From contig NZ_LMUX01000007.1 of NCBI RefSeq assembly GCF_009765705.1, forward strand, positions 158,716 through 222,715: 64,000 bases of DNA, read 5' to 3'. Position numbers and translations under genes: made by a program. The notes beneath the pieces were generated by a model, which saw only the letters and a program-made list of their open reading frames with translations, was not told the DNA's origin and did no database searches. Every line of letters begins with the position of its first letter. Position 1 is the first letter of the stretch. Positions 31,798-43,139 of this stretch are shown piece by piece. This stretch comes from Burkholderia sp. L27(2015) (GTDB taxonomy: Bacteria; Pseudomonadota; Gammaproteobacteria; Burkholderiales; Burkholderiaceae).

Positions 31798-32451
31798 TTA
31801 CAGGAAGCGGATCGGCCGCCGAGCGGGAGCCGCCGCAGCTTGAACGGGAGCCGCAGCTGGAGCGAGACTCGCCGCTGCTTGTGCCGTGCTCGCCGTAGCA
31901 GCGAGCGTATCGGAGTTTCGTGACGTGCGTGCTGCAAGAGCCTCGCGCGCCGCACCCGACACCACATTCGTGCGTTTCAGGCTGGCGCGTCTATACCAAA
32001 CCGGCGTCGCAGCTTGGCGCACGCGCCAGTTGCGGCGCGAACCTTTGCCACCCGATTTGCTGGTCATGAGGCTGCCGCGCCGCGTCCAGTCGCTGGGCTG
32101 CGGGTCGCTGGATTGCTGGTCGGTGAGCGTACTCGTGAAGCCACCGGGCGGTGGCGCCGCGTCGCTGCTGCCGTGCCACGCCTCGGTGAGTTCGTCGCTG
32201 TGCTGACGCACCGTGTCGTGTATGGTGTTCTGGACCGAGCTGGCCGCCTCTTCGAAGCCGCTTTTCATTTTGCGGATTTCTTCGAGCTCGATCTCGCGCG
32301 TGACCTCGGATTTCACGTCGTTGATGTAACGCTGCGCGCGCCCCAGCAACGCGCCCGCAGTGCGCGCCACACGCGGCAAGCGCTCCGGGCCGAGGACGAC
32401 CAGCGCCACCAGGCCGATCACCGCCATCTTCGATATGTCGAGATCAAACAT
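31798..32451 (-). CDS. tatB: Sec-independent translocase TatB, with a long Ala-rich tail
   Basis: 217 residues. The N-terminus MFDLDISKMAVIGLVALVV and PERLPRVARTAGALLGR are the membrane helix and amphipathic helix of TatB. The following IELEEIRKMKSGFEEAAS is typical too. From about residue 110 the protein becomes low in complexity, and the last 60 residues are Ala/Pro/Thr-rich (AATASTAQAAASLAPAAAP). This tail is longer than usual for TatB and is encoded by a GCCGC-rich repeat-like stretch. Confidence 0.9.
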   Translation of the reverse strand: MFDLDISKMAVIGLVALVVLGPERLPRVARTAGALLGRAQRYINDVKSEVTREIELEEIRKMKSGFEEAASSVQNTIHDTVRQHSDELTEAWHGSSDAAPPPGGFTSTLTDQQSSDPQPSDWTRRGSLMTSKSGGKGSRRNWRVRQAATPVWYRRASLKRTNVVSGAAREALAARTSRNSDTLAATASTAQAAASLAPAAAPVQAAAAPARRPIRFL

Positions 32452-32577
32452 GACTTTATATGCCCGTGCGCGACGATAGGATCGACGACCGGCGAGCGTG
32501 CGGCTTCGGCGCTCGTGGCTCTCGTGGCTCTTGCAGCCTTGGCGACGACCCGGTGCCGCCCCGCGCGAACCTCGCCA

Positions 32578-32826
32578 TCAGAGTTGCGAAGTCTTGTCTT
32601 TCGCTTCGACGTCAACCGTGTTGGCGCGCGGCAGTTCGCGTGCTTCAGGCGAAGTCGCCGAGGTGGGCGTCGTCGTCGGGTTGCCTTCGGCGTCGCGCAT
32701 GCCTTCCTTGAATCCTTTGACCGCGCCGCCCAGATCCGTGCCGATGTTGCGCAGTTTCTTGGTGCCGAAGACCAACGCCACGATAACCAAGACGATCAAC
32801 CAGTGCCAAATACTAAACGAACCCAT
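32578..32826 (-). CDS. tatA: Sec-independent translocase TatA
   Basis: The ATG at 32826, with AAGGAG upstream, gives 82 residues; an in-frame start at 32895 would put charged residues before the membrane helix and is rejected. [20 protein letters not shown] is the short membrane helix, followed by [20 protein letters not shown], the amphipathic helix. The tail is Thr/Ser/Ala-rich. TatA multimers form the protein-conducting path together with TatBC. Confidence 0.95.
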   Translation of the reverse strand: MGSFSIWHWLIVLVIVALVFGTKKLRNIGTDLGGAVKGFKEGMRDAEGNPTTTPTSATSPEARELPRANTVDVEAKDKTSQL

Positions 32827-32928
32827 TTCATTCTCCTTGTCTGCTCGCCCCCTGCGCGTATCGATAACGGCATAGCGGGTTTGCAGTCTGATCAATCAAA
32901 ATAATTTTGCACACCGGTAAATCACGTA

Positions 32929-33291
32929 CTACCCCATCCGCGACCAGGGCCTGGCTCCCGCCAGTATGTGTGCATGTAAATGATAGACCTCTTGGCCGCC
33001 GCCCGGCCCGACGTTTACCACCGTACGAAAACCCGTGTCGCCACCGGTGTAGGCGCATCCGAGCTGTTCCGCCAATTTCGGAATCAATACCATCATTTTA
33101 CCCAGCAATGCGGCATCCGCCGGGCCACAATCCGACAGCGTCTCGATATGCTTGCGTGGAATCACCAGTACATGCGTCGGGGCGGCGGGCTTGATATCGT
33201 GAAAGGCGAAAAAGTCTTCGTCTTCGTAGACTTTCTTGCTGGGTATGATTCCTGCCGCAATCTTGCAAAAAATGCAGTTTTCTTCGGCCAT
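32929..33291 (-). CDS. HIT-family nucleotide hydrolase
   Basis: The ATG at 33291 (AAGGTGAG upstream) gives 120 residues. NCIFCKIAAGIIPSKKVYED is the HIT N-terminus (Cys-x-x-Cys). The catalytic His triad is VYHLHAHILAG (H-hydrophobic-H-hydrophobic-H). It is of the HINT/YcfF type and likely acts on adenosine phosphoramidates or other nucleotides. It is placed between hisE and tatA, as in other Burkholderiaceae. Confidence 0.93.
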   Translation of the reverse strand: MAEENCIFCKIAAGIIPSKKVYEDEDFFAFHDIKPAAPTHVLVIPRKHIETLSDCGPADAALLGKMMVLIPKLAEQLGCAYTGGDTGFRTVVNVGPGGGQEVYHLHAHILAGARPWSRMG

Positions 33292-33351
33292 CAGCTCACC
33301 TTTTTGACGATTTAAGGGCATTTCGCACCGCGCGCATCAACCTTCTGCGCG

Positions 33352-33738
33352 TCAACCTTCCGCATTTTCACCTTCGGTACGCTCGCGCTCGCGCGATTTA
33401 CGTAAAGCCTTTTCTTCCAGCCCCGACAAACCCTCGCGGCGTTCAAGCTCGGCCAGCACGTCGGCTGGTTTCAGATCGTAATGCGACAACATGATAAGAC
33501 AGTGAAACCACAGATCGGCCACTTCGCTGACCACCTTGCCGGCATCGCCGCCGTGCTGCGCGTCCTTGGCTGCCATCACCACTTCGGTGGCCTCTTCGCC
33601 GACCTTTTTGAGGATCGCGTCGTCGCCTTTATGGAACAGACGCGCTACGTACGACCGCTCGGGATCGCCGCCGCGGCGCCCATCGATTATGGCGCCCAGA
33701 CGCGCAAGCGTGTCGTTGCCGGTGGGAATTGCGCTCAT
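33352..33738 (-). CDS. hisE: Phosphoribosyl-ATP pyrophosphatase
   Basis: 128 residues; second step of histidine synthesis (PR-ATP to PR-AMP). An all-alpha MazG-like domain with the metal-binding [15 protein letters not shown] and [16 protein letters not shown] motifs. It is a separate gene rather than fused to hisI. Its start overlaps the hisI stop by 4 bases. The C-terminal 25 residues are highly charged ([16 protein letters not shown]). Confidence 0.95.
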   Translation of the reverse strand: MSAIPTGNDTLARLGAIIDGRRGGDPERSYVARLFHKGDDAILKKVGEEATEVVMAAKDAQHGGDAGKVVSEVADLWFHCLIMLSHYDLKPADVLAELERREGLSGLEEKALRKSRERERTEGENAEG

Positions 33739-34181
33739 TTGTAGATGTGTTCCGGGTCTTTAAGCACCGCGTCTACCGTGACCCAGGTACCGTTTTCAAA
33801 TTTACGAAAAAAACACGAATGCCGCCCGGTGTGGCAGGCGATGCCCGACACTTGGTCGACTTTCAGTATCACCACGTCGGCGTCGCAATCGATACGCACT
33901 TCATGCACATTCTGCACGTGTCCAGACTCTTCGCCTTTGAACCAGAGCCGATTGCGCGAGCGCGACCAATAGACAGCGCGCCCGAGTTCCAGCGTTTTCT
34001 GCAGCGCTTCGCGGTTCATCCACGCGAACATCAGCACGTCGTTGCTGCCGTGTTCCTGCGCGATCACCGGCACCAGTCCCTGGTGGTCCCATTTGATCTC
34101 TTCGAGCCACGGGGTCGCGGTGTTACCCGCAGTGCCCCCCGCAGTGCCCCCTTGTGTCGCACTTATTGCCGAATTCGTCAT
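33735..34181 (-). CDS. hisI: Phosphoribosyl-AMP cyclohydrolase
   Basis: 148 residues; third step of histidine synthesis. Contains [34 protein letters not shown] (Mg/Zn Asp residues) and the zinc site [16 protein letters not shown] (Cys and Cys). The first 25 residues are a low-complexity Thr/Gly/Ala stretch ([17 protein letters not shown]) not found in most HisI proteins; it is encoded by a tandem GCAGTGCCCCC-type repeat at 34130-34155. The ATG is 2 bases after hisF. Confidence 0.95.
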   Translation of the reverse strand: MTNSAISATQGGTAGGTAGNTATPWLEEIKWDHQGLVPVIAQEHGSNDVLMFAWMNREALQKTLELGRAVYWSRSRNRLWFKGEESGHVQNVHEVRIDCDADVVILKVDQVSGIACHTGRHSCFFRKFENGTWVTVDAVLKDPEHIYK

Positions 34182-34182
34182 C

Positions 34183-34956
34183 TCACATCCTCACCGAAAT
34201 GCCCTGCCCGGCCATGAATTGCTTGGCTTCGACTATGGTGTGTTGGCCATAGTGAAAAATGCTCGCTGCCAATACCGCGTCCGCACGCCCTTGGGTAATG
34301 CCGTCGGCCAGATCCTGCAGGCCGCCCACGCCGCCCGACGCAATCACCGGCACCGACACGGCGTCCGATACCGCGCGCGTGAGCGCCAGATCGAAGCCGC
34401 TTTTGGTGCCGTCGCGATCCATGCTGGTCAGCAGAATTTCCCCCGCACCCAGCCGCGTCATATTGCGCGCCCATTCAATCACGTCCAGCCCGGTCGGCTT
34501 GCGCCCGCCATGCGTGAACACTTCCCAGCGCAGCGGCTCGCCGTCGGCCGAAACGCGTTTTGCGTCGATTGCCACCACGATACATTGTGAACCGTATTTG
34601 GCGCTGGCCTCGCCCACCAGTTCCGGGCGGCTCACGGCCGCCGAATTGATGCTGATCTTATCGGCGCCGGCATTGAGCAACCGGCGCACATCCTCGACCG
34701 CGCGCACACCACCACCGACAGTCAGCGGAATAAACACCTGCGAAGCGACCGCCTCGATAATGGGCAAAATCAGATCGCGATTGTCCGAGCTGGCCGTGAT
34801 ATCGAGGAAGGTCAGCTCATCGGCGCCTTCGCCGTCATAGCGCCGTGCGATCTCAACCGGGTCGCCCGCGTCGCGTAACTCGAGGAAATTGACACCTTTG
34901 ACGACGCGACCGGCGTTGACGTCCAGACAAGGGATGATGCGTTTAGCGAGAGCCAT
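34183..34956 (-). CDS. hisF: Imidazole glycerol phosphate synthase, cyclase subunit
   Basis: 257 residues, (beta/alpha)8 barrel. It closes the imidazole ring with ammonia from His[17 protein letters not shown] carries catalytic Asp11; the second catalytic Asp is in [11 protein letters not shown]. Phosphate-binding [10 protein letters not shown] and [20 protein letters not shown] are also typical. A 190-base spacer separates it from hisA upstream. Confidence 0.97.
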   Translation of the reverse strand: MALAKRIIPCLDVNAGRVVKGVNFLELRDAGDPVEIARRYDGEGADELTFLDITASSDNRDLILPIIEAVASQVFIPLTVGGGVRAVEDVRRLLNAGADKISINSAAVSRPELVGEASAKYGSQCIVVAIDAKRVSADGEPLRWEVFTHGGRKPTGLDVIEWARNMTRLGAGEILLTSMDRDGTKSGFDLALTRAVSDAVSVPVIASGGVGGLQDLADGITQGRADAVLAASIFHYGQHTIVEAKQFMAGQGISVRM

Positions 34957-35146
34957 GGGATAAGCGCCGTATATTCAGTGCGGTTCAGTGCAGTTCGGTC
35001 GAGTCGGGAGCCGTTGCCGCTTGGCCGTTATCTGCAGGCCCGGCGGTACTTGCGCGCGGCCGGGGTTCAGCGAAGCGGGGCACGGCTCGTGGCAGGTAGC
35101 GAGCAGGGGGGTAGGCCTACCCGCCACCCACCCGCCGCGCTAGGGC

Positions 35147-35890
35147 TTACGCCGGCTTGAGCTCGTCCGCGCGGCTTTGCGCGGCGGTGAAATTGAGGTC
35201 GCCCGAGTAAATGGCCCGGCCGCAGATCACGCCTTCGACACCATCATCCTCGACGCCGCACAGCGCGTCGATGTCAGCCAGGTTCGACAGGCCACCACTG
35301 GCGATCACCGGGATCTTGACCGCTTGAGCGAGACGCACGGTCGCTTCGATGTTGATGCCTTGCAGCATCCCGTCGCGGCCGATGTCGGTGTACACGATCG
35401 CTTCGCAACCATAATCCTCGAACTTGCGGCCGAGATCGATCACTTCATGCCCCGTCAGCTTGCTCCAGCCGTCGGTCGCCACTTTGCCATCCTTGGCGTC
35501 GAGGCCCACGATGATATGGCCGCCGAACGCCGTGCAGGCATCCTGCAAAAAGCCAGGATTCTTGACCGCAGCAGTCCCGATGATCACGTAAGCAAGGCCG
35601 TCGTCGAGATAGCGTTCGATCGTGTTCAGATCGCGTATGCCACCGCCGAGCTGCACCGGAATTTCAGCGCCGACTTCTTCAATAATCGCGCGGATGGCCG
35701 CCTCGTTGCGCGGTTTGCCGGCGAAAGCGCCGTTCAGGTCTACCAAATGCAGGCGACGTGCGCCCTGATCGACCCAGTGACGGGCCATGGCAGCCGGATC
35801 TTCTGAGAATACCGTCGCCTGGTCCATATCGCCCTGTTTCAGGCGTACGCAGTGACCGTCTTTGAGATCGATGGCCGGAATGAGCAACAT
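35147..35890 (-). CDS. hisA: ProFAR isomerase
   Basis: 247 residues, (beta/alpha)8 barrel; isomerises the ProFAR intermediate to PRFAR. Marks: [20 protein letters not shown] (catalytic Asp8), [43 protein letters not shown] and [11 protein letters not shown]-like [15 protein letters not shown] (catalytic Asp) and [11 protein letters not shown]. All catalytic features are present. Confidence 0.97.
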   Translation of the reverse strand: MLLIPAIDLKDGHCVRLKQGDMDQATVFSEDPAAMARHWVDQGARRLHLVDLNGAFAGKPRNEAAIRAIIEEVGAEIPVQLGGGIRDLNTIERYLDDGLAYVIIGTAAVKNPGFLQDACTAFGGHIIVGLDAKDGKVATDGWSKLTGHEVIDLGRKFEDYGCEAIVYTDIGRDGMLQGINIEATVRLAQAVKIPVIASGGLSNLADIDALCGVEDDGVEGVICGRAIYSGDLNFTAAQSRADELKPA

Positions 35891-36036
35891 AGCAATCGTG
35901 CTTTTATCGGGAGTTATTCATTCGGAGAACAGCGCTTGCTGTCTAACGGCAAGACACCTCTCCTCGCTTGGGAACGCTCGCTCATTATACGTGCGTGCAC
36001 CGATTCCGGACGCTGGCCGCTGCTCAGCAATATCCA

Positions 36037-36678
36037 TTAGGGGCGCCATTGGGCGAAATTACGGTATAACTGCAATCCCGCCTCGGCGCTTTTCTCGGGG
36101 TGAAACTGCGTTGCAAAGATGTTAGCTTGCGCCACCGCCGACGTAAAGGCGGCGCCGTAGACCGTTACCCCTGCAGTATTGCTCGTTTGCGCGGGCGCCA
36201 CGTAATAACTATGCACAAAATAGAAAAAACTATCGTCGGGAATGCCTTCCCACAGCGGATGAGACTGAACCTGGCGCACTCGGTTCCAACCCATTTGCGG
36301 CACCTTGAAGCGTGAGCCGTCGTCTTGGACCTGGCCTTCGAGCTCGAACTTGAGCACTTTGCCGGGCATCAGGCCCAAACCCGGGGTATCGCCCTCGGAG
36401 CTCCAGTCGAACAGCATCTGCTCGCCCACGCACACGCCCAGCATCGGCTTGCTGCGCGCGGCCGTCAATACGGCCTCCTGCAACCCCGATTCGCGCAGGC
36501 AGCGCATGCAGTCGGGCATGGCACCCTGGCCCGGCAGTACAACTCGATCGGCCGCATGAATCGCCGCCGGATCGCTGACGATGGCGACATCGGCGTCGGG
36601 TGCAGCGTGGCGCAGCGCCTGCGCCACCGAGCGCAGATTGCCCATTCCGTAATCAACAATTGCGATTGAAGTCTTCAT
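36037..36678 (-). CDS. hisH: Imidazole glycerol phosphate synthase, glutaminase subunit
   Basis: The ATG at 36678 gives 213 residues; the longer frame to 36813 has no family sequence and overlaps marC. Class I glutaminase: [27 protein letters not shown], nucleophile Cys in [13 protein letters not shown] (most HisH have G-I-C-L-G-M-Q, so this is a mild variant), and the His-Glu pair in [15 protein letters not shown]. It delivers ammonia to HisF. Confidence 0.95.
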   Translation of the reverse strand: MKTSIAIVDYGMGNLRSVAQALRHAAPDADVAIVSDPAAIHAADRVVLPGQGAMPDCMRCLRESGLQEAVLTAARSKPMLGVCVGEQMLFDWSSEGDTPGLGLMPGKVLKFELEGQVQDDGSRFKVPQMGWNRVRQVQSHPLWEGIPDDSFFYFVHSYYVAPAQTSNTAGVTVYGAAFTSAVAQANIFATQFHPEKSAEAGLQLYRNFAQWRP

Positions 36679-36695
36679 TTGATGCTCATAACGAT

Positions 36696-37316
36696 TTAGC
36701 CAAGTATCGGTAACAACACCTTGAGGCCGTCGACCATGAACTCCACGGCTAGAGCTGCCAGCACCAGACCCATCAACCGAGTGGCGATGTTGATGCCGGT
36801 GCGCCCAATCCAAAGCGCGATCTGCTCGGCCAGATGCAGCGCGCCGTACACAACCAGCCCCAGGGCTACGCCGATCGCCACCAGGCCGAACGATTGATAC
36901 CAGTGCGCGGCCTTCTCGGAATAAATGATCACCGTGCTGATGGTGCCCGGTCCGGTGAGCAGCGGGATCGCCAGCGGTACGACGGCAATACTGTTCTTGA
37001 ATTCCGCCTCGGTCTTTTCTTCAGCGGTCGCCCGCGTATTGCCGACCTGCGCGTTGAGCATGTTGATGGCCATTAGCAGCATGATAACGCCGCCGCCCAC
37101 TTCGAGTGAGCCCACCGAAATGCCAAAAAATTCGATGATCTTCTGACCCAGCAGCGCCGATATGGCCACCACGCAAACCACGGAGATCGAAGCAATCTTG
37201 ATCGTGTGCTTTTGCTCGGCGTTGGTCATCGAGCCAGTCAGGCTCAGGAATATAGGAATCGCGCCGATCGGATTGATCAGCGCCAACAGGGACACAAACG
37301 TTTTAACGAAATCCAT
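36696..37316 (-). CDS. MarC-family membrane protein
   Basis: The ATG at 37316 gives 206 residues with six probable membrane helices ([73 protein letters not shown]). The family name is from MarC of E. coli, whose role in antibiotic resistance was not confirmed; function remains unknown. It sits inside the his cluster between hisB and hisH, as in other Burkholderiaceae. Confidence 0.9.
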   Translation of the reverse strand: MDFVKTFVSLLALINPIGAIPIFLSLTGSMTNAEQKHTIKIASISVVCVVAISALLGQKIIEFFGISVGSLEVGGGVIMLLMAINMLNAQVGNTRATAEEKTEAEFKNSIAVVPLAIPLLTGPGTISTVIIYSEKAAHWYQSFGLVAIGVALGLVVYGALHLAEQIALWIGRTGINIATRLMGLVLAALAVEFMVDGLKVLLPILG

Positions 37317-37527
37317 CGATCGGCACGAAGAGGCAGGCAACAGGCTCGACTACGGCGTCATCCGGTACCGATGCGCGCCAATCGCACTAACAGGTGTGCA
37401 GCGATCACGGTACGAAGCAATATAAATCGGTATGAATGACGTCTTGGTAAAACGGACCCGACATGCACCGGGCGTAGACAGCGGGCGTAGACTCACGCCG
37501 CAATTCGCGGCACACCCGGCTGCATGC

Positions 37528-38115
37528 TTAAAGCGAACCTTTGGTCGAAGGAATCTGGCCCGCCGCACGTTCATCGATCTCGACAGCCATGCGCAATGCA
37601 CGGCCGAAGGCCTTGAACGAGGTTTCGAGCTGATGGTGCGCGTTGATGCCGCGCAAGTTGTCGATGTGCAGCGTCACGGCGGCGTGATTGACAAAACCGC
37701 GGAAGAATTCGATGCTCAGGTCGACGTCAAAGGTCCCCACCCGGGCGCGCGTAAACGGCACGTTGAATTCGAGCAGCGGCCGGCCGGAGAAGTCGATCAC
37801 CACGCGGGTCAGCGCTTCGTCCAGCGGTACGTAGGAATGCCCATAGCGCACGATGCCTTTTTTGTCGCCGACGGCTTTGGCCACGGCTTGGCCCAGCGTG
37901 ATACCGACGTCTTCCACGGTATGGTGATCGTCGATCTGGACGTCACCCGTGGCTTCGACTTCGAGGTCGATCATGCCGTGACGCGCAATTTGGTCCAGCA
38001 TATGGTCGAGGAAGGGCACGCCGGTGTTGAGCTTTTGCACTCCGGTGCCATCCAGATTCAATTTGATCCGAATCTGGGTTTCGTTGGTGTTGCGTACCAC
38101 TTCCGCTATGCGCAT
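37528..38115 (-). CDS. hisB: Imidazoleglycerol-phosphate dehydratase
   Basis: The ATG at 38115 (AAGGTAAAGAG upstream) gives 195 residues, the normal length of a monofunctional HisB. Two similar half-domains carry the manganese sites: [30 protein letters not shown], and later [15 protein letters not shown] and [22 protein letters not shown]. There is no phosphatase domain, so histidinol phosphatase must be encoded elsewhere. Confidence 0.97.
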   Translation of the reverse strand: MRIAEVVRNTNETQIRIKLNLDGTGVQKLNTGVPFLDHMLDQIARHGMIDLEVEATGDVQIDDHHTVEDVGITLGQAVAKAVGDKKGIVRYGHSYVPLDEALTRVVIDFSGRPLLEFNVPFTRARVGTFDVDLSIEFFRGFVNHAAVTLHIDNLRGINAHHQLETSFKAFGRALRMAVEIDERAAGQIPSTKGSL

Positions 38116-38175
38116 CTCTTTACCTTGATAGTGCACTCAATTATTTCGATCCTGCATTTTGATTACCGCGCCTGG

Positions 38176-39255
38176 CTAGGACCCAATCCGCAGTGCCGCG
38201 CGCAAAGCCGCCAGCATTTGATCATTTTCGTCAGGCGTCCCCACCGTCAGGCGCAGGCAATTTGCAATCAATGCATGCATTTTACTCACGTTTTTGACTA
38301 GAATCCCTGCCGCGCGCAATGCTTCGAACGTGGCGCTCGCGTCAGGCAGGCGTACCAGCACGAAATTACCGGCGCTCGGGAATACCGTTACGCCCGGCAT
38401 TTCGGCCAGCGCAGCAAGCAGGCGCTCGCGCTCGGCACGCAACTCGGCGGCCTGGGCATCGAGGACGTCGACATGATCGAGCAGGAAATCGGCGGTGGCC
38501 TGGGTCAGCACGTTGATGTTGTAAGGAGGCCGCACTTTATCGAGTTCCGACACCCACTCGGCGCGTCCGGCCAGATAACCGAGCCGAATCCCGGCCAGGC
38601 CCAACTTCGACACGGTGCGCATCACCACCACATTGGGGAACTCGGCCGCACGCGGCATCCAAGTGCGTGAGGCGAATGGCTGGTAGGCCTCGTCGATCAC
38701 CACCAGCGCATCGGGCGCGGCGGCAATCACCTGTTCGATCGCGCCATCGTCGAATAAGGCGCCGGTCGGGTTGTTCGGGTAGGCGAGGTAGATCACGGCG
38801 GGCCGATGCGTGGCGATTGCGGCGAGCATCGCCGGCATATCGAGTTGCAGGTCGGGGCGCACCGCAACGCCGACAAATTCGACGTTCGCGAACTGCGCGG
38901 ACATCTGATACATCACGAAGCCCGGCAGCGGCGCGAGTATTTTCGCACCGGGTTTGGCGCACGCGACCGAGATCATGCTGATGATTTCGTCCGAGCCGTT
39001 GCCCAGCAAAATCTCGCATTGCGCGGGCACCTTCATGACGCGCCGGATTTTCTCGATCAGCGCGGCCGGACGCGGCTCGGGATAACGATTGAGCGCGACA
39101 TCGGCCAGACGCTGCCCCAGTTGCGCGGCAAGCGGCGCCGGCAGCGTGTAGGGATTTTCCATTGCGTCGAGCTTGATCAGGCCGGTAGCGTCAGCCACGG
39201 CATAGCTGGACATCGCCAGTACGTCGGCACGGATGATTTTTTGCACAATACTCAT
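38176..39255 (-). CDS. hisC: Histidinol-phosphate aminotransferase
   Basis: 359 residues, fold-type I PLP enzyme. [14 protein letters not shown] is the typical start region, [13 protein letters not shown] binds the PLP phosphate, [14 protein letters not shown] has the conserved Asn, [11 protein letters not shown] the Asp, and [19 protein letters not shown] the Schiff-base Lys. A single aminotransferase gene between hisD and hisB. Confidence 0.96.
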   Translation of the reverse strand: MSIVQKIIRADVLAMSSYAVADATGLIKLDAMENPYTLPAPLAAQLGQRLADVALNRYPEPRPAALIEKIRRVMKVPAQCEILLGNGSDEIISMISVACAKPGAKILAPLPGFVMYQMSAQFANVEFVGVAVRPDLQLDMPAMLAAIATHRPAVIYLAYPNNPTGALFDDGAIEQVIAAAPDALVVIDEAYQPFASRTWMPRAAEFPNVVVMRTVSKLGLAGIRLGYLAGRAEWVSELDKVRPPYNINVLTQATADFLLDHVDVLDAQAAELRAERERLLAALAEMPGVTVFPSAGNFVLVRLPDASATFEALRAAGILVKNVSKMHALIANCLRLTVGTPDENDQMLAALRAALRIGS

Positions 39256-39279
39256 TGCGGGCTCGATTTATTAGGGGGC

Positions 39280-40593
39280 CTATTTCAACCGAAATTCGGC
39301 GCTGCGCGCATGCGCCTGCAAGCCTTCGCCGTAAGCCAGTTCGATGGCGATTTCGCCCAGGGTCTGCGCACCTTCGGCACTGACTTCGATCAAACTGGAG
39401 CGTTTGATGAAATCGTACACGCCCAGTGGCGACGAAAAACGTGCAGTGCGCGAGGTCGGCAGCACATGATTCGGACCCGCGCAATAATCGCCCAGGCTCT
39501 CGCTGGAAAAACGGCCGAGAAAAATCGCGCCCGCATGACGTATCAGTTGCAACCAGTGCTGCGGGTTCAATGCCGAAATTTCCAGATGCTCCGGCGCAAT
39601 ATCGTTGACGATTGCACAGGCCTCTTCCATATCGCGCACCTTGATCAGCGCGCCCCGGTTCTGCAGCGAGGTGCGGATCACTTCGGCGCGCGGCATTTCG
39701 TCGATCAACGCATCGATTGCCGCCTGAACCTGTGCAATAAAGGCATTGTCGGGACACAACAGGATCGACTGAGCCAATTCATCGTGTTCGGCTTGCGAGA
39801 ACAGATCCATCGCAACCCAACGTGGATCGGTCGTGCCGTCGCAAACCACCAGGATTTCGGACGGGCCGGCAATCATGTCGATGCCGACAGTACCGAACAC
39901 GCGGCGCTTGGCCGACGCCACATAGGCATTGCCGGGCCCGACGATCTTGTCGACCGGCGGAACCGTGTCCGTACCATACGCCAGCGCACCAACCGCCTGT
40001 GCGCCGCCGATGGTAAAGACCCGGTCGACGCCGGCGATCAAGGCCGCAGCCAGCACGAGTTCGTTTTTGACGCCATTGGGCGTAGGCACCACCATGATAA
40101 TTTCGCGCACGCCGGCCACTCGGGCGGGAATCGCATTCATCAGCACCGATGACGGATACGCTGCCTTGCCGCCCGGAACATAAATACCGACGCGATCGAC
40201 GGGCGTCACTTTCTGACCCAACAGCGTGCCATCCGCTTCGGTGTAATGCCACGAGTGCGTGCCGCACTCGAGTTTCTGCTTCTCGTGATACGCCTGTACG
40301 CGCGCAGCCGCCGCCTCGAGCGCCGCACGGCGCTTGGGCTCCAGCCCATCCAGCGCCGCTTGCAGTTCTGCTTGCGGCAGTTCGAGCGCGGCCACACTGT
40401 GCGCTTCGAGCTTGTCGAAGCGGTGCGTGTAGTCGAGCACTGCGGCATCGCCGCGCGTTTTCACGTCGGCGAGAATCTGCGCAACCGAGCGCTCGATGGC
40501 TTCATCCTCGCTCGCTTCGAACGCCAGTACGGCTCTTAGCGCCGTATTGAAACCATCGTCGCTGGAATCGAGTTTTCGAATTTGAATAGTCAT
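39280..40593 (-). CDS. hisD: Histidinol dehydrogenase
   Basis: 437 residues; oxidises histidinol to histidine in two NAD-dependent steps. Marks: [38 protein letters not shown]-type segment (here [20 protein letters not shown]), [43 protein letters not shown] (zinc His/Gln/Asp) and [20 protein letters not shown]. Starts 85 bases after hisG. Confidence 0.97.
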   Translation of the reverse strand: MTIQIRKLDSSDDGFNTALRAVLAFEASEDEAIERSVAQILADVKTRGDAAVLDYTHRFDKLEAHSVAALELPQAELQAALDGLEPKRRAALEAAAARVQAYHEKQKLECGTHSWHYTEADGTLLGQKVTPVDRVGIYVPGGKAAYPSSVLMNAIPARVAGVREIIMVVPTPNGVKNELVLAAALIAGVDRVFTIGGAQAVGALAYGTDTVPPVDKIVGPGNAYVASAKRRVFGTVGIDMIAGPSEILVVCDGTTDPRWVAMDLFSQAEHDELAQSILLCPDNAFIAQVQAAIDALIDEMPRAEVIRTSLQNRGALIKVRDMEEACAIVNDIAPEHLEISALNPQHWLQLIRHAGAIFLGRFSSESLGDYCAGPNHVLPTSRTARFSSPLGVYDFIKRSSLIEVSAEGAQTLGEIAIELAYGEGLQAHARSAEFRLK

Positions 40594-40677
40594 ACCGAAA
40601 TCCGTTGGCCATACGGCCCAGTGTGCTGCCGGAACCCAGTCCAGACACAGCGATACGACTGATGTACACGACTCCTA

Positions 40678-41451
40678 TCAGTCAGTGGCGCGCTTTTGCT
40701 TCAGGTCCTGCTCCGAGTCCTGCCCCTGCGCCGCCCGCCCGAACGCGTCGAGGAACGGCTGCAGCGCGTCGCGCTTGAGTTTGAGCGCCGCCTGATTCAC
40801 GATCAGGCGCGAAGAAATTTCCATGATCTGCTCGACCTCGACCAGGTTGTTCGCGCGCAGCGTGCCGCCCGAACTGACCAGATCGACGATGGCATCGGCC
40901 AAGCCAACCAATGGCGCGAGCTCCATCGAACCATACAGCTTGATCAGGTCGACGTGCACGCCTTTGGCGGCAAAATGCTCACGCGCGCAATGCAAATACT
41001 TGGTGGCAACGCGCAGACGCGCGCCCTGTTGCACCGCGCTGGCATAGTCGAACCCGCGCTGCACCGCCACCGACATGCGGCAATGCGCGATATTCAAATC
41101 GATGGGCTGGTACAGCCCCGCGCCGCCGTGCTCGAGCAGTACATCCTTACCGGCCACGCCGAAATCGGCGGCGCCGTACTGTACATAAGTCGGCACGTCG
41201 CTAGCCCGCACCACGATCACGCGCAGATTGGGCGACGTGGTCGGCAAAATCAGCTTGCGCGACGTTTCCGGATCCTCGGTCACTTCCACGCCGGCGGCTG
41301 CCAGCAACGGCGCCGTCTCTTCGAAGATGCGCCCTTTCGACAGGGCCAGCGTGAGTTGGACACCCCGCTGTACTCCCTGCTGCTCGCCCCGCTGTTCGCC
41401 CCGTTCGTCATCCCGCGGCTCATCCAGTCGCTCACCCCGGACTGCGCTCAT
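40678..41451 (-). CDS. hisG: ATP phosphoribosyltransferase, short form
   Basis: 257 residues; first committed step of histidine synthesis. It is the short HisG lacking the C-terminal regulatory domain, so it should need HisZ, which is not in this window. [33 protein letters not shown] and [13 protein letters not shown] are the family marks. The start overlaps the murA stop (ATGA), which supports ATG 41451 and gives a 32-residue N-terminal extension with an RGEQ/RGVQ repeat ([16 protein letters not shown]). Normal short HisG proteins start near the LTLALSKGR stretch, so the extension is odd. The tail is also charged. Confidence 0.95.
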   Translation of the reverse strand: MSAVRGERLDEPRDDERGEQRGEQQGVQRGVQLTLALSKGRIFEETAPLLAAAGVEVTEDPETSRKLILPTTSPNLRVIVVRASDVPTYVQYGAADFGVAGKDVLLEHGGAGLYQPIDLNIAHCRMSVAVQRGFDYASAVQQGARLRVATKYLHCAREHFAAKGVHVDLIKLYGSMELAPLVGLADAIVDLVSSGGTLRANNLVEVEQIMEISSRLIVNQAALKLKRDALQPFLDAFGRAAQGQDSEQDLKQKRATD

Positions 41452-42842
41452 GCATCGTCTCCCGCGTTGATAGTCGTGTCGCCGTGCACCCGGCGCACCT
41501 GCGCACCGACGCCGCAGAGCTTCTCCTCCATGCGATCGTAACCGCGATCGAGGTGATAAATACGGTCGATCAGGGTCTCACCGTCGGCGATCAGGCCCGC
41601 GATCACCAGGCTCGCCGAGGCGCGCAAGTCGGTCGCCATGACTTTGGCGCCCGATAGGCGGTCCACACCATGCACGAACGCGGTGTTGCCGTCGATCAGC
41701 ACGTTGGCTCCGAGCCGATTCAACTCCTGGACATGCATGAACCGATTTTCGAAAATCGTTTCGATCGCCTGCGAAGTGCCATCCGCAATGGCGTTCAACG
41801 CCATGAACTGCGCCTGCATGTCGGTCGGGAATGCGGGATATTCGGATGTGCGAAAGCTGGTTGCAATCGGCCGCTTGTTCATTGCCACGCGAATCCAGTC
41901 GTCACCCAGCGTGAGGCCGACTCCGGCTTCGCGTAATTTTTCCAGCAAGGCGTCCAGCAAATCGGGGCGCACATTGCGCAACGTGACATCGCCCCCAGCG
42001 GCCGCTACCGCGCACAGGAACGTGCCCGCTTCAATTCGATCGGGAATCACGGAATGCGTGGCGCCATGCAGGCGCTCGACACCCTGAATCGCCAAACGTG
42101 CCGTGCCGATGCCATCGATCTTAGCGCCCATTGCGACCAGCAGGTTGGCGAGGTCGGTCACTTCCGGCTCGCGCGCGGCGTTCTCGATCACAGTCTCGCC
42201 CTCGGCCAGAGTCGCCGCCATCAACAGGTTCTCGGTCCCGGTGACTGTGATCATGTCGGTGACAATCAACGTGCCTTGGAGCCGCTTGGCACGCGCTTCA
42301 ATATAGCCGTGCTCGATTGAAATCTCCGCGCCCATCGCCTGCAAACCCTTGATGTGCTGGTCGACCGGGCGCGCGCCTATCGCGCAACCACCGGGCAGCG
42401 ACACCCGCGCGTGACCGAAACGCGCCAACAACGGGCCCAGCACCAAAATCGACGCGCGCATGGTTTTCACCAGCTCGTACGGCGCAACGGGGTCATTGAC
42501 CTGGCTGCCGTCGAGCGTAATCTCGTGACCGCTCGCTTGCGCGCGCATGCCCATTTGGGTCAGCAGTTTGAGCGTCGTGCGCACGTCCTGCAAATTGGGC
42601 ACGTTGGTCAGATGGACGAGATCGCTCGTCAAAAGACCCGCGCAAAGGATAGGCAACGCGGCGTTTTTTGCGCCGGAGACGGTGATTTCACCCGCCAACC
42701 GCTGCCCGCCCTGTATAACCAGTTTGTCCATGAATTGTTTCGCTTCTGCTACCGTTTGCGGCGCATGCGCAACCGCGTTTGTTGCAAGCGATCCCACTGC
42801 CGGGCCTGCGCCTGCATCTCGAATACTTTCTGTAATTCTCAC
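41448..42842 (-). CDS. murA: UDP-GlcNAc 1-carboxyvinyltransferase
   Basis: First step of peptidoglycan precursor synthesis. [20 protein letters not shown] begins the domain; the catalytic Cys is in [25 protein letters not shown] and [12 protein letters not shown] end the protein. From ATG 42842 it has 464 residues; an internal ATG at 42731 (MDKLVIQGG) gives 427, the usual length. The 37 extra residues are Ala-rich and may or may not be translated. Confidence 0.96.
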   Translation of the reverse strand: MRITESIRDAGAGPAVGSLATNAVAHAPQTVAEAKQFMDKLVIQGGQRLAGEITVSGAKNAALPILCAGLLTSDLVHLTNVPNLQDVRTTLKLLTQMGMRAQASGHEITLDGSQVNDPVAPYELVKTMRASILVLGPLLARFGHARVSLPGGCAIGARPVDQHIKGLQAMGAEISIEHGYIEARAKRLQGTLIVTDMITVTGTENLLMAATLAEGETVIENAAREPEVTDLANLLVAMGAKIDGIGTARLAIQGVERLHGATHSVIPDRIEAGTFLCAVAAAGGDVTLRNVRPDLLDALLEKLREAGVGLTLGDDWIRVAMNKRPIATSFRTSEYPAFPTDMQAQFMALNAIADGTSQAIETIFENRFMHVQELNRLGANVLIDGNTAFVHGVDRLSGAKVMATDLRASASLVIAGLIADGETLIDRIYHLDRGYDRMEEKLCGVGAQVRRVHGDTTINAGDDA

Positions 42843-42871
42843 CGTACGCCTGACTTACTGTTGTTGATACT

Positions 42872-43111
42872 TTACTTGTTTTGCCATTCGGCAGGAGTCA
42901 GCGTTTTCATGCTGAGCGCGTGGATTTCGGCACGCATCCGGTCACCCAGAGCACCGTAAACCAATTGATGTCGCTTGATCAGCCGCTGCCCCTCGAAGGC
43001 AGGGCTCACGATGGTCGCATAAAAATGCTGGCCATCGCCCTCCACTTCGACATGGTCGCACGGCAAGCCGTCGGCGATATAGCGCTGGATTTGCTCCGGG
43101 GTCGGCAACAT
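42872..43111 (-). CDS. BolA-family protein (IbaG-like)
   Basis: 79 residues, BolA fold. The Cys in DGLPCDHVEVEGDGQHFYAT and His in RLIKRHQLVYGALGDRM are the probable Fe-S ligands shared with monothiol glutaredoxins. The context just before murA is that of ibaG in E. coli and other proteobacteria, where it is linked to acid stress and iron-sulfur handling. Confidence 0.93.
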   Translation of the reverse strand: MLPTPEQIQRYIADGLPCDHVEVEGDGQHFYATIVSPAFEGQRLIKRHQLVYGALGDRMRAEIHALSMKTLTPAEWQNK

Positions 43112-43139
43112 GTTGATTCCTTGAAATTAATGACGCAGC

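Noticed and set aside
38806-40152. 448-codon plus-strand frame over hisC/hisD
   Set aside because: Antisense to two certain his genes; His/Arg/Gln-rich reading typical of the opposite strand of high-GC codons; no ribosome site.
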